Of a stretch of 64,000 nt of DNA, positions 10,401-22,150 are shown piece after piece. The DNA is taken from positions 10,424,901 to 10,488,900 of the forward strand of contig NC_087082.1 of the NCBI RefSeq assembly GCF_026151205.1, written 5' to 3'. The stretch comes from Bolinopsis microptera (taxonomy: Eukaryota; Ctenophora; Tentaculata; Lobata; Bolinopsidae). The position numbers and the translations under genes were made by a program. The notes beneath the pieces were generated by a model. The model did not search any database, was not told where the DNA came from, and worked only from the letters and a program-made list of their open reading frames with translations. Numbering within the stretch: position 1 is the stretch's first letter; the number at the start of each line of letters is the position of its first letter.

Positions 10401-13400
10401 CATTTCAACGACCGTTTGCTGGTGCTCCACCCACCACCAACCTCGCCATGGAACATCACCTCCGCCAACTGTGTTACATCACTAACACCAGATTAGAACA
10501 CAGTAAAGTACCCTCTAACCTAACAGCAAAACAACGGGAGGGACTCAAATCCTTGATTGCAAGAAAAGAAGAACTCCACTTCTCGAGAAGCGACAAGGGG
10601 GGTGAGTTTGTGATTATGAGCAGTGGAGTACAACAGCAGACTACGCAGAAACATCTGTCAGACATGACCTCGCAAGAAGCGTACACCTACGTTGCACCTA
10701 CCACCACGCGACAAAATCGGATCCAACCAATAGCAAACCCCTCAGAAGTCTCCTACAGCCGCCTCATCAACAGGGTTACTGAGAGACTAGAGACTGAGAG
10801 TAATGTGTTATGGACAGAGATAAGTAGGATGTGTAATTATGACAGCAAAACAGTAGACTTATTTAAATCACATAATACCCAACTACCGACTATTTATTTA
10901 ATACAGAAAACTCATAAATTTGATTGTAATGTCTTAGTTTCAGATGTAGATATTATTTCTAATTGTAAAATACGTCCAATTGTGTCTTGTATAAATTCCC
11001 CTTCTGAGAAGCTTGCTTGGATTGTTAAATCTATTCTATCTCCTCTGCTTAATCATGTTCCATCTCACCTGAGCAATATACACACTCACCTAGAAGAGCT
11101 TCAAAACATGTCACATCAACAACTCTCAGGTCTCTCATTCTTCACAGCTGACGTCACAGCACTGTACACAAACATCAACATCAGTGGCTGCATTCAAGAC
11201 CTCATTACACTCACCGAAGAACATTGGGAAGACCTCGACACCTGGGGTCTAACACTCACGCACATCCACAAGATCCTTGAATTCGTCTTCACCAACTCAT
11301 ACTTTACATATCACTCAAGACTCTACCTCCAGAAAATTGGTCTCTTCATGGGGTGCCAACCATCACCAATAGGAGCGATAGTACGAGTATATATGTTCGA
11401 GAGAAGATCGATTTACACTGATTTACACGTCTCATTCTACCGGAGATACGTGGATGATGCCGGGAGTCTAGCCAGCTCCAAGGAAGAAGCTCTGAGGATA
11501 GTGGAGTCCATCTCAAACGAGGACCCAGACCAGTTGCTCAAATGGGAAATTGACTATCCGGAAAGCCGTCAGGATTTCACCCCATTCCTCGACACCCAGA
11601 TAAAGATCGACGAACAGGGAACACTACACCAAAAATTCTACAGAAAGAAGCAGAAAAAGAATATCACACTGCACGCCAACAGCCACCACAATGAGGGAAC
11701 TAAAGTAGCAACCATCAAGAACTTCTACAAAACGGCTGCTTTTTGCTCATCAACACCAGAGTATGAAGAAGAGTCCATGAAGATAGTAGACAACTTGTTG
11801 GTCAACAACGGTTACCAAGACCCACGACGTATAAACAAAACAGGACGACTTCACCCTCTCTCACCTACAACACGTCAAAACCCTTCATCATCAAACATAC
11901 AAGATACCGACCACGTAACATGCACTCTACCATTCATCAACGAGCCATTTTCCAAAGAAGTCACTCAATTTGCCCTCTCACACAACTTACCGGTCAAATT
12001 CATATTCACACCAGGTAAGAAACTCTCAGAGATCTTATGTTCATCACGACCACACGACAAACCACACTGCACCATACCAAACTGTATCATATGTCCACTC
12101 ATCACAACAAATCACGACTGCAAACCAAAATTTTATTTTTTATTTTTTTTTAGAGAGGCTGGGCCTGGTTGGCCCACGAGAGGATAGCATATGAATGCTT
12201 TGCCTACCTCTGGGGTATGGCAGTCCTGTGGGAGGATGCCAGTGGAATCAAGATGTGTAATCAAGGATGATGGTAAGTGTTGTGGGGTGTGTCATGGATA
12301 AACGCTTAAGTGGTGGTTGAGTGTGGAAGAGAGAGGCGAAATAAGACGGCGTTAAAATAGTCGCTATGTTACACCTGTCTGGTCCAACTCCTCTGGCACC
12401 ACTAAGCGTTTAGTGTGGTTTGTAAAGTTGACAATGGTGGAGATGTGTTGGTTGTCGAATATGTCATTGACAGAGAGGTAGTAGTCCCGGAAATATTGAC
12501 CTCTTATTTGGGCAATAGCCGGGCACTGTCCGAGAAACCAAAATGTGTCATATACAAAGTTACGTGTAAATTATGTCAAGAGCTATATATAGGGGAAACG
12601 AGTAGAACAGCACACGATAGATTTTCAGAGCATCGAAGAGCAGTCAACAGGCCTTTAACCTATCCTGATAATGCGTTGGCTGCTCATTATTCAGAGTTTC
12701 ACGATAACATAGAACCAGATATTTCCTTCGATATTTTAGAAATTAACTTATATAGCACCATTAAGGCCACAGGGGGGGGTCCGAGGTCGATTTTGAGATT
12801 TTGAGATATGTTGTAGAGCTCGATCTAAATTTTCAAATGCTTTTGTCCTTACCGAAAACAAAGTTTCCTATTTGAAGATATCGCGCGTTGAATTTTGAGG
12901 TTTACCTGTAATTCTATTGTAAATGAAAACTTTAAATGAAATCGTGTTCAAAATCTATCTTCTTTTTCAGTTTATGACTTAGAACCTTGTAACTTGGCAA
13001 CAATGTTCTTCAAGGTATTTTGAGTTTTTGTTATGTAACGATTTATGATATCTTACTCCAAAGCTGAGATATGAGGTTAACCATGAGTGCGGGTTACAAA
13101 ATTTTAAATGGTTAACCTCATAAAAAGAGTTAGGAGCAAAATTACAACAATCGTTACATAACAAACTTTTAAATTTATGTCAGGAACATAAGTTCCAAAT
13201 TTGAGGTGAAATGGATAAAAACTCTAGGAGAAGATAGATTTTGAAGTAAAAAATTCGAGGTTTTCAGGAGAGGCAAAAAACTGTTTTTTATGTTATGTGA
13301 TTTTTGAGAATTTTGCCTTTATTTGTATATTTTTCAAAGTTTAACTGCTGAAATAACACAAAAACAATAAAAACAAAGCTTATCGTAGTTTTCAGTTGTA

Positions 13401-16400
13401 ATGGCATCAATATTTCTGCCCTCCATTATCGATTTATCAAAAAAATGAGGTTAAATGAGAATTGGTTAACCTCATTTATAAAAAAAAGTAAAATAGCTAC
13501 AGACAAATGAGTGGTGGCAAAGTATCCACCACAAAAATATATATTGATTCAAAGCATAATGTTTTTTTGCATTTTTTCAGGCCTCGACCCCCCCCTGTGG
13601 CCTTAAACGTAAAGTGACAGAAGCTTACTACATTAATTTATTTAAACCTAGTATCAATAACAAAGAAGAGTGCGAGAAGCTTAAGGGATTTCTTTTACAA
13701 CATATTCAAAGACAAATTTAAACAAATAGCACACGACCCTGCTGTTCAGTAGATATTATGTACTTGGACAGAGTGTAAAACGTGTGTACATCACTATTTT
13801 CAATGTAATGTACAATACCATTTGATGTAACCTGTATTCAGTGTGTGTAATTTTAATTTAGCATTTTAACTAGTATAGAAGCATTTATTATATACTAACA
13901 TTTATAACAATTTTAGCCTGAAGATGGCGTTGACGCCGAAAATTTGCCCTTACTCCTAACTTCCTTGTTTCACTTGTCCTTGTCTCTTCCAACCGGATAA
14001 TATCCAGATATCAGGATTTCAAATGGTGTGTTCTCGCTATATTGGCGATTTTCATTGCAACGCATTACGCAACAATATCATAATTTATCAGACAAACTTC
14101 TCAGCTTGTTGGTCTTGGTTACCACGCTTCGACCCTGTGACTCAAGAAATTCCAAGACCAGCTTGCCCAGTACAAACTTTTCACCTTTAAACTTGCCACA
14201 ATTTTACATGATCCAATTTTATGTATCTAACTATATGCTCTACCTATTTACAAGAATTGCTGCAGCTCGATTGTAACAATGATAAGCCGGATATTTTAAG
14301 AAAGCTCTGACATGTCTCCTGGGGGTCTGGTTTGTCGACAGTTTGACTCCATTCAACTCTGAACACAACAATCCAAACCAGCATGACTTGTTGCCAATTT
14401 GTAACTCGCAGAATTGAGAAAGACCCCAGCAGTGCTAATTTCACTCGATTATACGGGAAGACTCTTTGTGTTTTTGAAGAAATTCGGCAAAATTATCAAA
14501 CTTTTTCTTAAAAAAGTCTCAAAACTTCCTTTTGGTCGCTATTTAATGATATAAACTGGCCGCCTACTTAGTCTTCCTTTCCTCCTCGAAGTTCGATGGT
14601 AACAATTCATCGCAAGCGGACTTCGTCTCACCGTTAATGTTCCCCGACTGAAATCCAGTTCCCACCCCTGATCTTCCCACCCCTCCCCCGCCCACTCACG
14701 TAAGAGGACTAGTGTAAGAGGTGACTCTACTGAAAACAACCCGACAATCCGGGCAACCCTCTCATTGATCTATTACGTGTCCATGACAATCCCCTATTAG
14801 CACTGCTCAGTGCCGTTTTCTGAAACGAGTAACAGCGCCCAATTTACTGGAAGATATTACCTGGATACAACAACAACTCAGTGCCGTCGTATCATGATCA
14901 CTGTTTCCGATATCCGTTATCCGGGCCCCGTGATTACGGGGTCACGTGATACGCCGATACAGGGTCACGTGACACGTAGTGAGATACGGGTTCCTGGTAC
15001 CCTGGGCATCCCATTGTTTTAGATCATTATATTCATGTTTGCTGCAAACAAAGCAGATGATGATGAGAGGGCTGAGCTGGTTGTTTTGTAGCCCCTGAGC
15101 TCTTCACTGATTATTGGTTTTCCTAATAACAACTGCTAAGAACTCCCTTTGCCACTAATATCAGGCCTTCTCTCAATTTATTTTTTAATCTTATCTCGTT
15201 CTGGATGTTTTATACCAAGTGGAATAATTGATTATATTTTGTAGATTGTTTATTTTCCAGATAAGAACTATCACGTGCAGTAACATTCTCTCGTTTGCTA
15301 GTAAGTAAAATGTTAGTAAGATATAGAAACACAAACCTAGGAAGAAAGCTTCAGGAGTGTGGAAAGATACTCCAATGTTGTGCGCAAATTCCCGATCGGA
15401 AGAGGAGAAATCTTTCCTTTTCTTGTTGCTAGGGTCCCACCCTGCAGTTCTACCCGCTGCATCCCCTGTTATTTTAGTTGTGATGTTTTCAGTTGAAGAA
15501 CTGGTTATTTACCAAACTTTCCCTCCACCGATTAATACCGAAGAGGAACGCATAAAATTATATTTTTATGGTAAAAATAACGTTGACTGGAGTTTTAGGG
15601 CTAACTTACTGACCAACGTAAAAGGAGTCGGTGTAATCTACAGCTACACCGTCGTTATACAGCTGTTCAAACGCAATCCACATTCCTGAAATGTTTACTG
15701 GTTAACTTGCTGCTGAGTCGAGCGATTTCAAATATTCCTTTGAATACATGAAATATTCCCCATATAAATAGAAGCTTAATATCCAATTTTCAAAATTTCA
15801 TTAAGATCAGTTTCGGGAATTCTAACAAATCACATCACCGTGGTTTTACAGTGGTTTTACAGTAAATAAGCTGGAAGTACCTGGGGCAGGTTTACGTGTT
15901 GCAGTACTACGGGGAGCAGCCAGCACTTGCACTGGTGCTCCTAGTTTACTAATCGCACTCTCTATCTTAGCCTGAGGTGTCAAATCGTTTAGTAACTTAA
16001 TAACTTTTTAAAGGTTCATTAATAGAACCACAATTTAACAAGACTCATATTTCACCTTGGGTTTTTGAAATGTCTCACCTGGAATTGCTGGATGGTGACT
16101 TTCTTAGCTTCGATACCGTTCTGGTTGGAGATTATCAGCAGTTTGTATCCGTCTTCATGCAATTGTTTTAGTTTGCCTTTAACCTGGTTATTAATCACGG
16201 TTAACAGTAATGTATGTTACTTTCCTTGACTACTACCTTTTTTCCTAAGAAAGTATCGATAAAATCTAATATGATAATACATCTTATAAATAATCATTAG
16301 GTGACCTTGATATCATACGATGTGAGGTTGACCTTTTCGAAAGAAAACATCAATAGGATTTATAAACAAATAATTGGAAGCACTCATCCATATGCATAGT

Positions 16401-19400
16401 CCATCACATACCGAATAATAATAGTTTTATAGTTTTATTATCAATAACCGTCAGATATAATCTAATTACGTGGCCTAAATTCATAAAATTGATACTATTA
16501 CATTGCATTATATTATTATCAGTAGTCCGCGACCAGATGCTTTAATTGTTATAACAATCAAAGTGACTTATTAGGACCAGCTCATAATGCATAATGTTAA
16601 TTAATGCTAGCTAAGGAATGAAATTTTGTTGATCTGACCTTGCCTGGCCACATGATATCCCAATCGTCAGGATCTCTGGGAAACACATTCCCCGACTTGG
16701 TGGTCACGATTGTGTGATCGAAATCAAATGCTGCTATCTTGCTACGTCCTGATGTGTTGAAATTGTGATAAGATCCTAGCGTTTGTACTAATCCAGTTTT
16801 ATATGTGACAATAACTGAGAAGTGATAAAATAAATAAGCAGAGTTAGACAGGGTAGGTAGATCAGTGTTAATTACCATGTCAAATATTACAGAGAATAAG
16901 ATCACTTTGTATTTTCCTTTCGGGTTCGGGGTTAGTAAAGTGGGATGAAGACTAATGATTATTGTTGATATCTTGAACTTAAAGAGTAAATTAATATCAC
17001 AGAAAATCGTTACAACCTAGTATAGCTGGATAGCACGTATCTTATATCTTACAAGAGATCTATCGTATCTTACAAGATCAACATTTAGATATTATTATAT
17101 CCGGATAGCAGCTACCTCATTCGTCACAACAGACGACTGATTGAGAGGTTGCACTGTAGTGATGACAACTAAATCTCAACTACTTTCGTCAACAGATAGG
17201 GAACTTATTAAGAGATCTAGCTTCAGAATAATGCAACAATTAAAGCACATTTAAAGTTTCGAGGTGCAAATTAAATGCAGATTAAACTTGTCGTCCATTA
17301 AAGTGACCAACACGTCTACAAAATAAATCGAATTGCTTAAATATTTGATCGCAACATTGTTCATTGCAGTGTTATAATTACTCATTAATGCTCTACAACA
17401 TAGAACACTAAACACAGGTGTAAGCAATAGTTCCTTACTCATTAATAAAACAGTACATAGACGGGGCTAAAGAAATTATATATTTGGCAGAGTAACAAAT
17501 CGCTATATTATAATCTAACCCTCGGACGCCGAATTTCTCACAAGTAAGTCTTTAGTAATGATCCAGGAGGTGTTACCCTTGTTACCACCTGATGTTTCGT
17601 CAGTTGGCCTACACTGTAGCTTGTCCAGGAGAAAGGCACTTAGTTCCCTCGAGACGTGACTCACAATGCTGCCAGTCGAGACGCTGCTGTCACGACTTGA
17701 GACGCTGCTTGTGTCGCGCGACATGCTGTTTAAGACTGGTTTATGGTTCGGTGCTTTTTGTTTGCCAGAGCTAAGTGCTGTCTGGTGCTTTTTGAGGGGT
17801 GCGGTCTCGCTGTCGTCTGATAACCGACGTTTTGATCCTGAAGTGAAGGGGTTTAGTTATTGAGTTATTAATATTTGATAATGGGTTAGTTATTATGTTT
17901 TCAATATAAATATATTATTAACTGTTATAATAAAGATATTACCCGCTTTGAGAATGTTGCTTCACAAACTTACTAGAGGTCAGCAAAAATGATAGCATGA
18001 CAAATGAAATTGAGCACGATATAATTACCTTATCTTCACCATGAATACAATTATATCAACACAGCATTTTGAATTCATCACCTAGATTACTTATAAATGT
18101 AACTCACAAATTCAAGGTGGTTAAATATTTAATGACCAGTTAAATCTAATCCAGAAATCTAGTGAGATCATGATATTATGCTATTGCTGCGGTTGAGCAG
18201 GTGTTTTATTAAGAACGCTGCTGACCCGTGAGTTGCGGCTAACAATTCCGTTCTTTTGATTCATCCTTGTTACCGCTCATTGTTTAGAATTTTAGAGGTT
18301 TAACGCCGTCAAGTCGGATTTGAAATCATCAAAAAGGATGATTTGTCTTGTATAAAAGATGTGGCTAAGGATGGAGTTTTAAATGGAGGAGATTATAACT
18401 TAACGTTTAGCATTCAGCTAGATTCTAACCAGATTTTAACCATTTACAAGCTTTCATGGCGAGTTTATATTTGTTAAAAGTTTGATTTATTTAGTCACCC
18501 CTCAGCGGGCAGTGCGTGATAACACAAACAATGGTTACACTTAAAGACGACTGTTTCAGGCCTTTTATTAAATGATTGCTGTTACCTTTGACTTTTGGCT
18601 ATGTGAAATAAGGAAACTGTATTTATTGTTTGACTCAACCCACTGAAATGGTCCTGAAACAGCCCAATCTATCCTGTACCAGCTGGAGTAAACAAGAGTG
18701 AAAGTGTTACAACAGCTATTAGTGATGGTCATGGTGATATTACTCCGACCGTTTAGTTTTCAGCGTGCGGGTTTGTTCCAATCTGAATCATTTACGGCTC
18801 GTTACGGGGCACAGTGTACCACTACCACAGTGTAGCACATGTGCGTCAATGGAATTTCATTTAAATTCTATTTATATTATACCTTTGATCTCAAAGTTCC
18901 ATCGTTCAAGCTTTCTGAAGACAACTCATAAAAGCACAAAGATTAAAGTCATCGATTATTAATTAATGTTTCTTTAAAGGTTATTGGTGAGCCATGTTTC
19001 TTAGAGCTGTTCTTGTAAATCTGTCTCTTCAATCTGTCTCTTCAATGGTGTGGATTGTCGACAGGGGCGAGGTATAAATGCTGGTTTTCATTTCATTTCA
19101 TATGATAACGCACTCCAAGTGAATTTAATTAGTCTTCAATAAGCTGTAAGTACCTGGTAAGAATGGCTGATGAACTGTGACAACCCAATCACTGATCATG
19201 GTACAATATAATATTTCATTGACTCATGACACCATGTGTAGAGCATTAATTATTGTCATCCAACTATTCATAGCTGGGCCTTTTTATCAGGACTTTTAAT
19301 CATTTAAATTGCATACTTCTCTCGGCCCCAAAAATTTTATTATATTTTATGATATTTATCATTTTTAGGGTCTTCTGAGCTGATAAAACAAACAGTAGGT

Positions 19401-21666
19401 AGAGCCATTGTCCTATCTTTAACGGTTGTAAAATTATTGGCGAGTAATTATTCTAGACTAAAAACAAATGCCTATCAGACGTTTTTGTCTAGTGTCCACC
19501 TGTGAAATACCCATAAAGGATCTAAGATAGGTCCTGGAGGTACAGCAGTGCAATCGGTCTTATAATATTTAACACATCAAGAGTCATTAACGTCTAGGGA
19601 AGGGTTCAGTATCGTCTGTACTTTATTGATCTAACCCTCGCCATTTGGTCTAGCCCTCGTCTGGATGTGAGCAGTTTAAAGTACGATATAAATTTAAGCA
19701 GTTAAAAGTAGGCGTAGTCTAAATTAAAAAGCTGTTTAAAGTTATTGCCTTCGTTCGAGCAGGTTGAGGTTTTATGACGTCATGATTTCACTCGAAATCT
19801 CTGTGTTATTGAGCGTGAAATAACCTTCGACCTTGTGACCAGTTATTAAAGAGCTAATAGTGACACATCAACGTGCCGACTGCCGCCACATTTTAATCTT
19901 CATATTGTTTCCTCTCAATGTCAAGCGAACATCTTTGTATCGAAACTCCTTCGTGCCAACTTGTATCTATTTTCACACTTGATAATAATTACATGTTCTG
20001 ATCGAAGAGGCGCTTTAATAATAATATATTACGCGTTTGGGTATTTTAGAATCTTTCTAGTACTAGACGATTCATAGAAATTTAAATGTAGGCTCTGAAC
20101 CACTAACTGGCTAACCATATGGAAATGTGGGCCTGAGCTGACAGATTTTAATTTTGAACGCCGAACAGGTGTATATTATTATTATATCGGCGGATGATTT
20201 CAAAATCACAGCTCTACGATAACCAATGAGCCATAACGTGAGGTCCGTACTCCGTATTATTACCATCTGCATTTATTATATTTTGTAATATTTAATGTTC
20301 AAGATTGTGTATGAATGCAGCCGACATGATTGTATAATTTGTACACCGAAATTTTGGATTTACCGCTGCTGTTGAATAATTCAAATTTAATACCGCCCTC
20401 TTGTGTTGACTACTGAACTTGAATCAGTATTTGTCTTCTTTTCCCTTTTTTGCATATCAAAATGTCCATAATAGTACGATGTCCTTAAAAATTATATGGA
20501 GCTGAACAAAGTGAGTTGTAGTTGACGAAGACGTATGCTCTCCTGAGGCCGAAGCAAAAGTGTCGGTTGATCAAAGGCCATTATAAGAACTTTTAAGTAA
20601 TTACCGTTACAATTTTTAAATCTTTTACTTCCTAAGAATAGGCCGTGATACTATTTATAGACAATATATTTATAAACGATTCCACTAACCACCGCCGCAG
20701 CTGCGAAAATGAACCAGCGCGGGAAGATCAAAAGTTAGCGTCGCAGTGCAAAATATACAATTATTAAACAGTCGCATTGTCGTTTTACCAAAATATCATT
20801 ATGATGTAGTAACCATTTTCACTGCCACTTCGAGTTAAATTGTTTCTTTCTATTATAAAGCATAATATTATTCATTTACCTTTAAGATAATTACGGCTAT
20901 AACTTACTTTACTTTTTACCGACTCTCAGTTAAATGACAGATGAAAGAGGGCCGACTAAGGAAATTTGCAGATCAGAGCTAATTTACTATTATAGTCCGT
21001 ATATTTTAATAGTGCCAGTCTTCTTTAAAAAAGATTGGATCTGTATCACACCATTCTTTTACAGTGAGTACTAACCGACTGGAAAATGGTACTTTATATC
21101 AATCAAAAAACCCATTCTAAAACCCATTAGCTTATTTTTTACCAGTATTCTTGGCTTTGCTACGTTTTCAATCAGATTTCAAAAGCACACTTTCCGCGAT
21201 TATTTTCGTGTTATCTTTAACATAGATCACGTAACATCGTCTCCAAAGAATTTTGCAAAGTCTCTAGTGGCGAGCAGCGTGTTGATCCAGCGTTGTTTTG
21301 TTATATTGCTTTAATGTTCTTGCAGTTTGTACAGTACAGGTCGTCTTGAGGCTTCTAGGTCTACTTAACCATGGTCACGCTGTATAATTTACTAATTCTA
21401 ATACATTACATAATATTATTAAGCATAACTGATCGATAAGACGAACCTTTTTTAGCAAAAATCTGTTTTTCCCAGGTAATAGAATGGAATAGACATTATA
21501 TTCTATTAAGTTATTAAATTTTATTTAAATAAAACTTAAAAATAATTTCTTACACATTGAGACGAACCTTTGTTAGCTTGAATAGTGTATCTGTATCTTC
21601 CAGGAAGCAACTCTATCACTGATGTTAGTCCAATCCTCACTTTCATATCTTTAGCTATCTCTTCGC
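7485..21666 (-). CDS. PNKP: Bifunctional polynucleotide kinase 3'-phosphatase (PNKP), N-terminus not found
   Basis: DNA end-repair enzyme that removes 3'-phosphates and phosphorylates 5'-OH ends. Exons in transcript order: 21666-21568 (C-terminal half of an FHA-like domain), 17837 to 17586 or 17577 (basic Ser-rich linker; two phase-compatible donors), 16814-16639, 16183-16079, 15971-15881, 15685-15614, 15465-15337, 8920-8808, 8496-8303, 7981-7895, 7665-7485. Phosphatase (HAD) motifs: [29 protein letters not shown] and GDAAGR. Kinase motifs: Walker [18 protein letters not shown], and lid-like HAKHNNRFRR. All intron phases agree from the FHA exon on, giving about 499 aa before the missing N-terminus (human about 521). 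The residue after the second catalytic Asp is His where relatives have Gly (DxDGT). The first FHA half was not located upstream. The 6.4-kb intron 15336-8921 contains a Penelope-like element on the opposite strand. Confidence 0.93.
9395..9655. repeat. Head-to-head inverted repeat at the Penelope 5' end
   Basis: Bases 9395-9541 are the reverse complement of about 9542-9690 with a few unpaired bases at the centre (about 9540). The inverted arm carries pLTR sequence plus the antisense of the ORF start, so it comes from a second element copy in opposite orientation, or from template switching during insertion, both described for Penelope elements. Confidence 0.85.
9653..12130 (+). pseudogene. Penelope reverse transcriptase, C-terminus cut by a SINE
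   Basis: The frame opens at Met (9653) just inside the pLTR and runs about 830 codons. The N-terminal 150 residues are a basic, Leu/Asn-rich domain. RT motifs follow in order: an R-P-I-V motif ([13 protein letters not shown] near residue 440), motif A-like [13 protein letters not shown] near 500, [10 protein letters not shown] near 570, and catalytic YVDD near residue 598. After about residue 825 (HDCK) the frame enters SINE sequence and ends at a stop near 12187; the last dozen or so residues are not element-derived. The reading frame has no other lesion, which suggests recent insertion. The product is a retroelement enzyme related to telomerase RT in fold (known for the family). Confidence 0.9.
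12131..12411 (-). mobile_element. SINE-like retroposon inserted in the Penelope ORF
   Basis: On the minus strand the segment ends in an A-rich tail (plus-strand T-run 12131-12151). It separates the RT frame from the GIY-YIG frame of the Penelope element. The tail-proximal 60 bp (CAGAGGTAGGCAAAGCAT...GGCCAACCAGG..CCAGCCTCT) recurs at about 21697-21770, which shows it is an interspersed family. No clear target-site duplication or tRNA promoter is visible, so the 5' boundary is approximate. Confidence 0.65.
12415..13721 (+). pseudogene. Penelope GIY-YIG endonuclease domain, split by a TTAA element
   Basis: After the SINE the Penelope frame resumes with a short linker, then a GIY-YIG-type nuclease core: [19 protein letters not shown] and a downstream RFSEHRRAV stretch, the diagnostic pattern of Penelope endonucleases, which cut the target and prime reverse transcription. 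The frame is broken at 12765 by the insertion ending at 13602. Removing that insertion plus one TTAA copy continues the frame directly to a stop at 13719-13721, so the ORF was intact when the element landed. Confidence 0.88.
12765..13602. mobile_element. Non-autonomous TTAA-target (piggyBac-type) element
   Basis: An 838-bp insertion flanked by TTAA at 12761-12764 and 13603-13606, with terminal inverted repeats reading GGCCACAGGGGGG at the left end and its complement at the right. TTAA target duplication is the hallmark of piggyBac superfamily transposition (Kolobok also uses TTAA). No transposase is encoded. Inside are further inverted repeats built on GAGGTTAACC (around 13071-13122 and 13443-13475). 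Confidence 0.85.
14027..15336. other. PNKP intron remainder
   Basis: No exon or domain recognised. A short block at about 14930-14990 repeats GGGTCACGTGA, giving two E-box-like palindromes. The open frames here are short and unlike known proteins. Confidence 0.35.
17838..21567. other. Long PNKP intron between the FHA-like and linker exons
   Basis: About 3.7 kb without coding signal. Near 19055-19105 the sequence GGCGAGGTATAAATGCTGG followed by TTTCATTTCATTTCAT looks like the 3' tail of a non-LTR retroposon; a similar tail is at about 59680-59710. Nothing else recognised. Confidence 0.4.
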
Positions 21667-21696
21667 CTGAAGTTATTACACTATTAACAAATACAG

Positions 21697-21775
21697 AGGT
21701 AGGCAAAGCATCTTTATGTTATCCTGTTGTGGGCGCGGCCAACCAGGTCCAGCCTCTACCTCTCTCCAAAAAGCA
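21697..21775 (+). repeat. Fragment of the SINE family seen at 12131-12411
   Basis: CAGAGGTAGGCAAAGCATC, then GCGGCCAACCAGGTCCAGCC and CTCTCTCCAAAAAG match the tail-proximal part of the minus-strand SINE in the Penelope element, here on the plus strand. It abuts the 5' side of the PNKP FHA exon on the transcribed strand, so it may have disturbed upstream sequence. Confidence 0.6.
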
Positions 21776-22064
21776 ATGTATCTGATAACCAATGGGATTC
21801 GATGCCATTGATCACAATTACTGTATAACAGAAGAAATAATAAAATTCTTGATAGGAATATAATAGATACTATCACAACCCGTAATCATCAGTTTTTGTA
21901 TTAAATCTGCCATGTTCTTATTATTTCATTAGATATAAGGGAATATATTAAAGTGTATGATACTAGTGAGTGGATCAGTGAGTGGTGTCCAAGACATAAC
22001 TATTTAATAAGACCGCGCTCCGGTCACGTCACTATTGCAACCACCCCACGTGCTCCGCGCATCT

Positions 22065-22150
22065 GCACGTGCACTAGTCATCAGCACGTGCACTAGTCAT
22101 CAGCACGTGCACTAGTCATCAGCACGTGCACTAGTCATCAGCACGTGCAC
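22065..22150. repeat. 19-bp minisatellite carrying CACGTG palindromes
   Basis: About four and a half tandem copies of GCACGTGCACTAGTCATCA. Each unit has a CACGTG core, so the array is an E-box-like palindrome every 19 bp. No gene start is apparent nearby, so regulatory function is unproven. Confidence 0.85.

Larger units (their letters stand above)
9395..14014 (+). mobile_element. Penelope-like retroelement, near complete, inside a PNKP intron
   Basis: Flanked by a 12-bp target duplication GATTTCAAATGG at 9383-9394 and 14015-14026. A terminal block (GATGGCGTTGACGCCGAAAA and following, ending CCAGATATCAG) occurs in direct orientation at about 9548-9640 and 13921-14014. A longer inverted copy, including the first bases of the ORF, lies at 9395-9541. 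Direct terminal repeats (pLTRs) plus an inverted 5' tail are the classic Penelope arrangement. The body encodes a reverse transcriptase and a GIY-YIG endonuclease. Two later insertions interrupt it: a SINE at about 12131-12411 and a TTAA element at 12765-13602. Without these the element is about 3.5 kb. Confidence 0.93.

Noticed and set aside
15357-15689. 110-codon plus-strand ORF
   Set aside because: Overlaps two PNKP exons on the minus strand in antisense.
16597-16905. A separate 102-aa minus-strand gene
   Set aside because: It is the PNKP phosphatase exon (16814-16639) plus intron read-through at both sides.
21877-21911. MADLIQKLMITG as the first PNKP exon
   Set aside because: It has a phase-1 GT after ITG that would fit the next exon, but it would leave no room for the first half of the FHA domain, and the donor is weak. 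Not included in the model.
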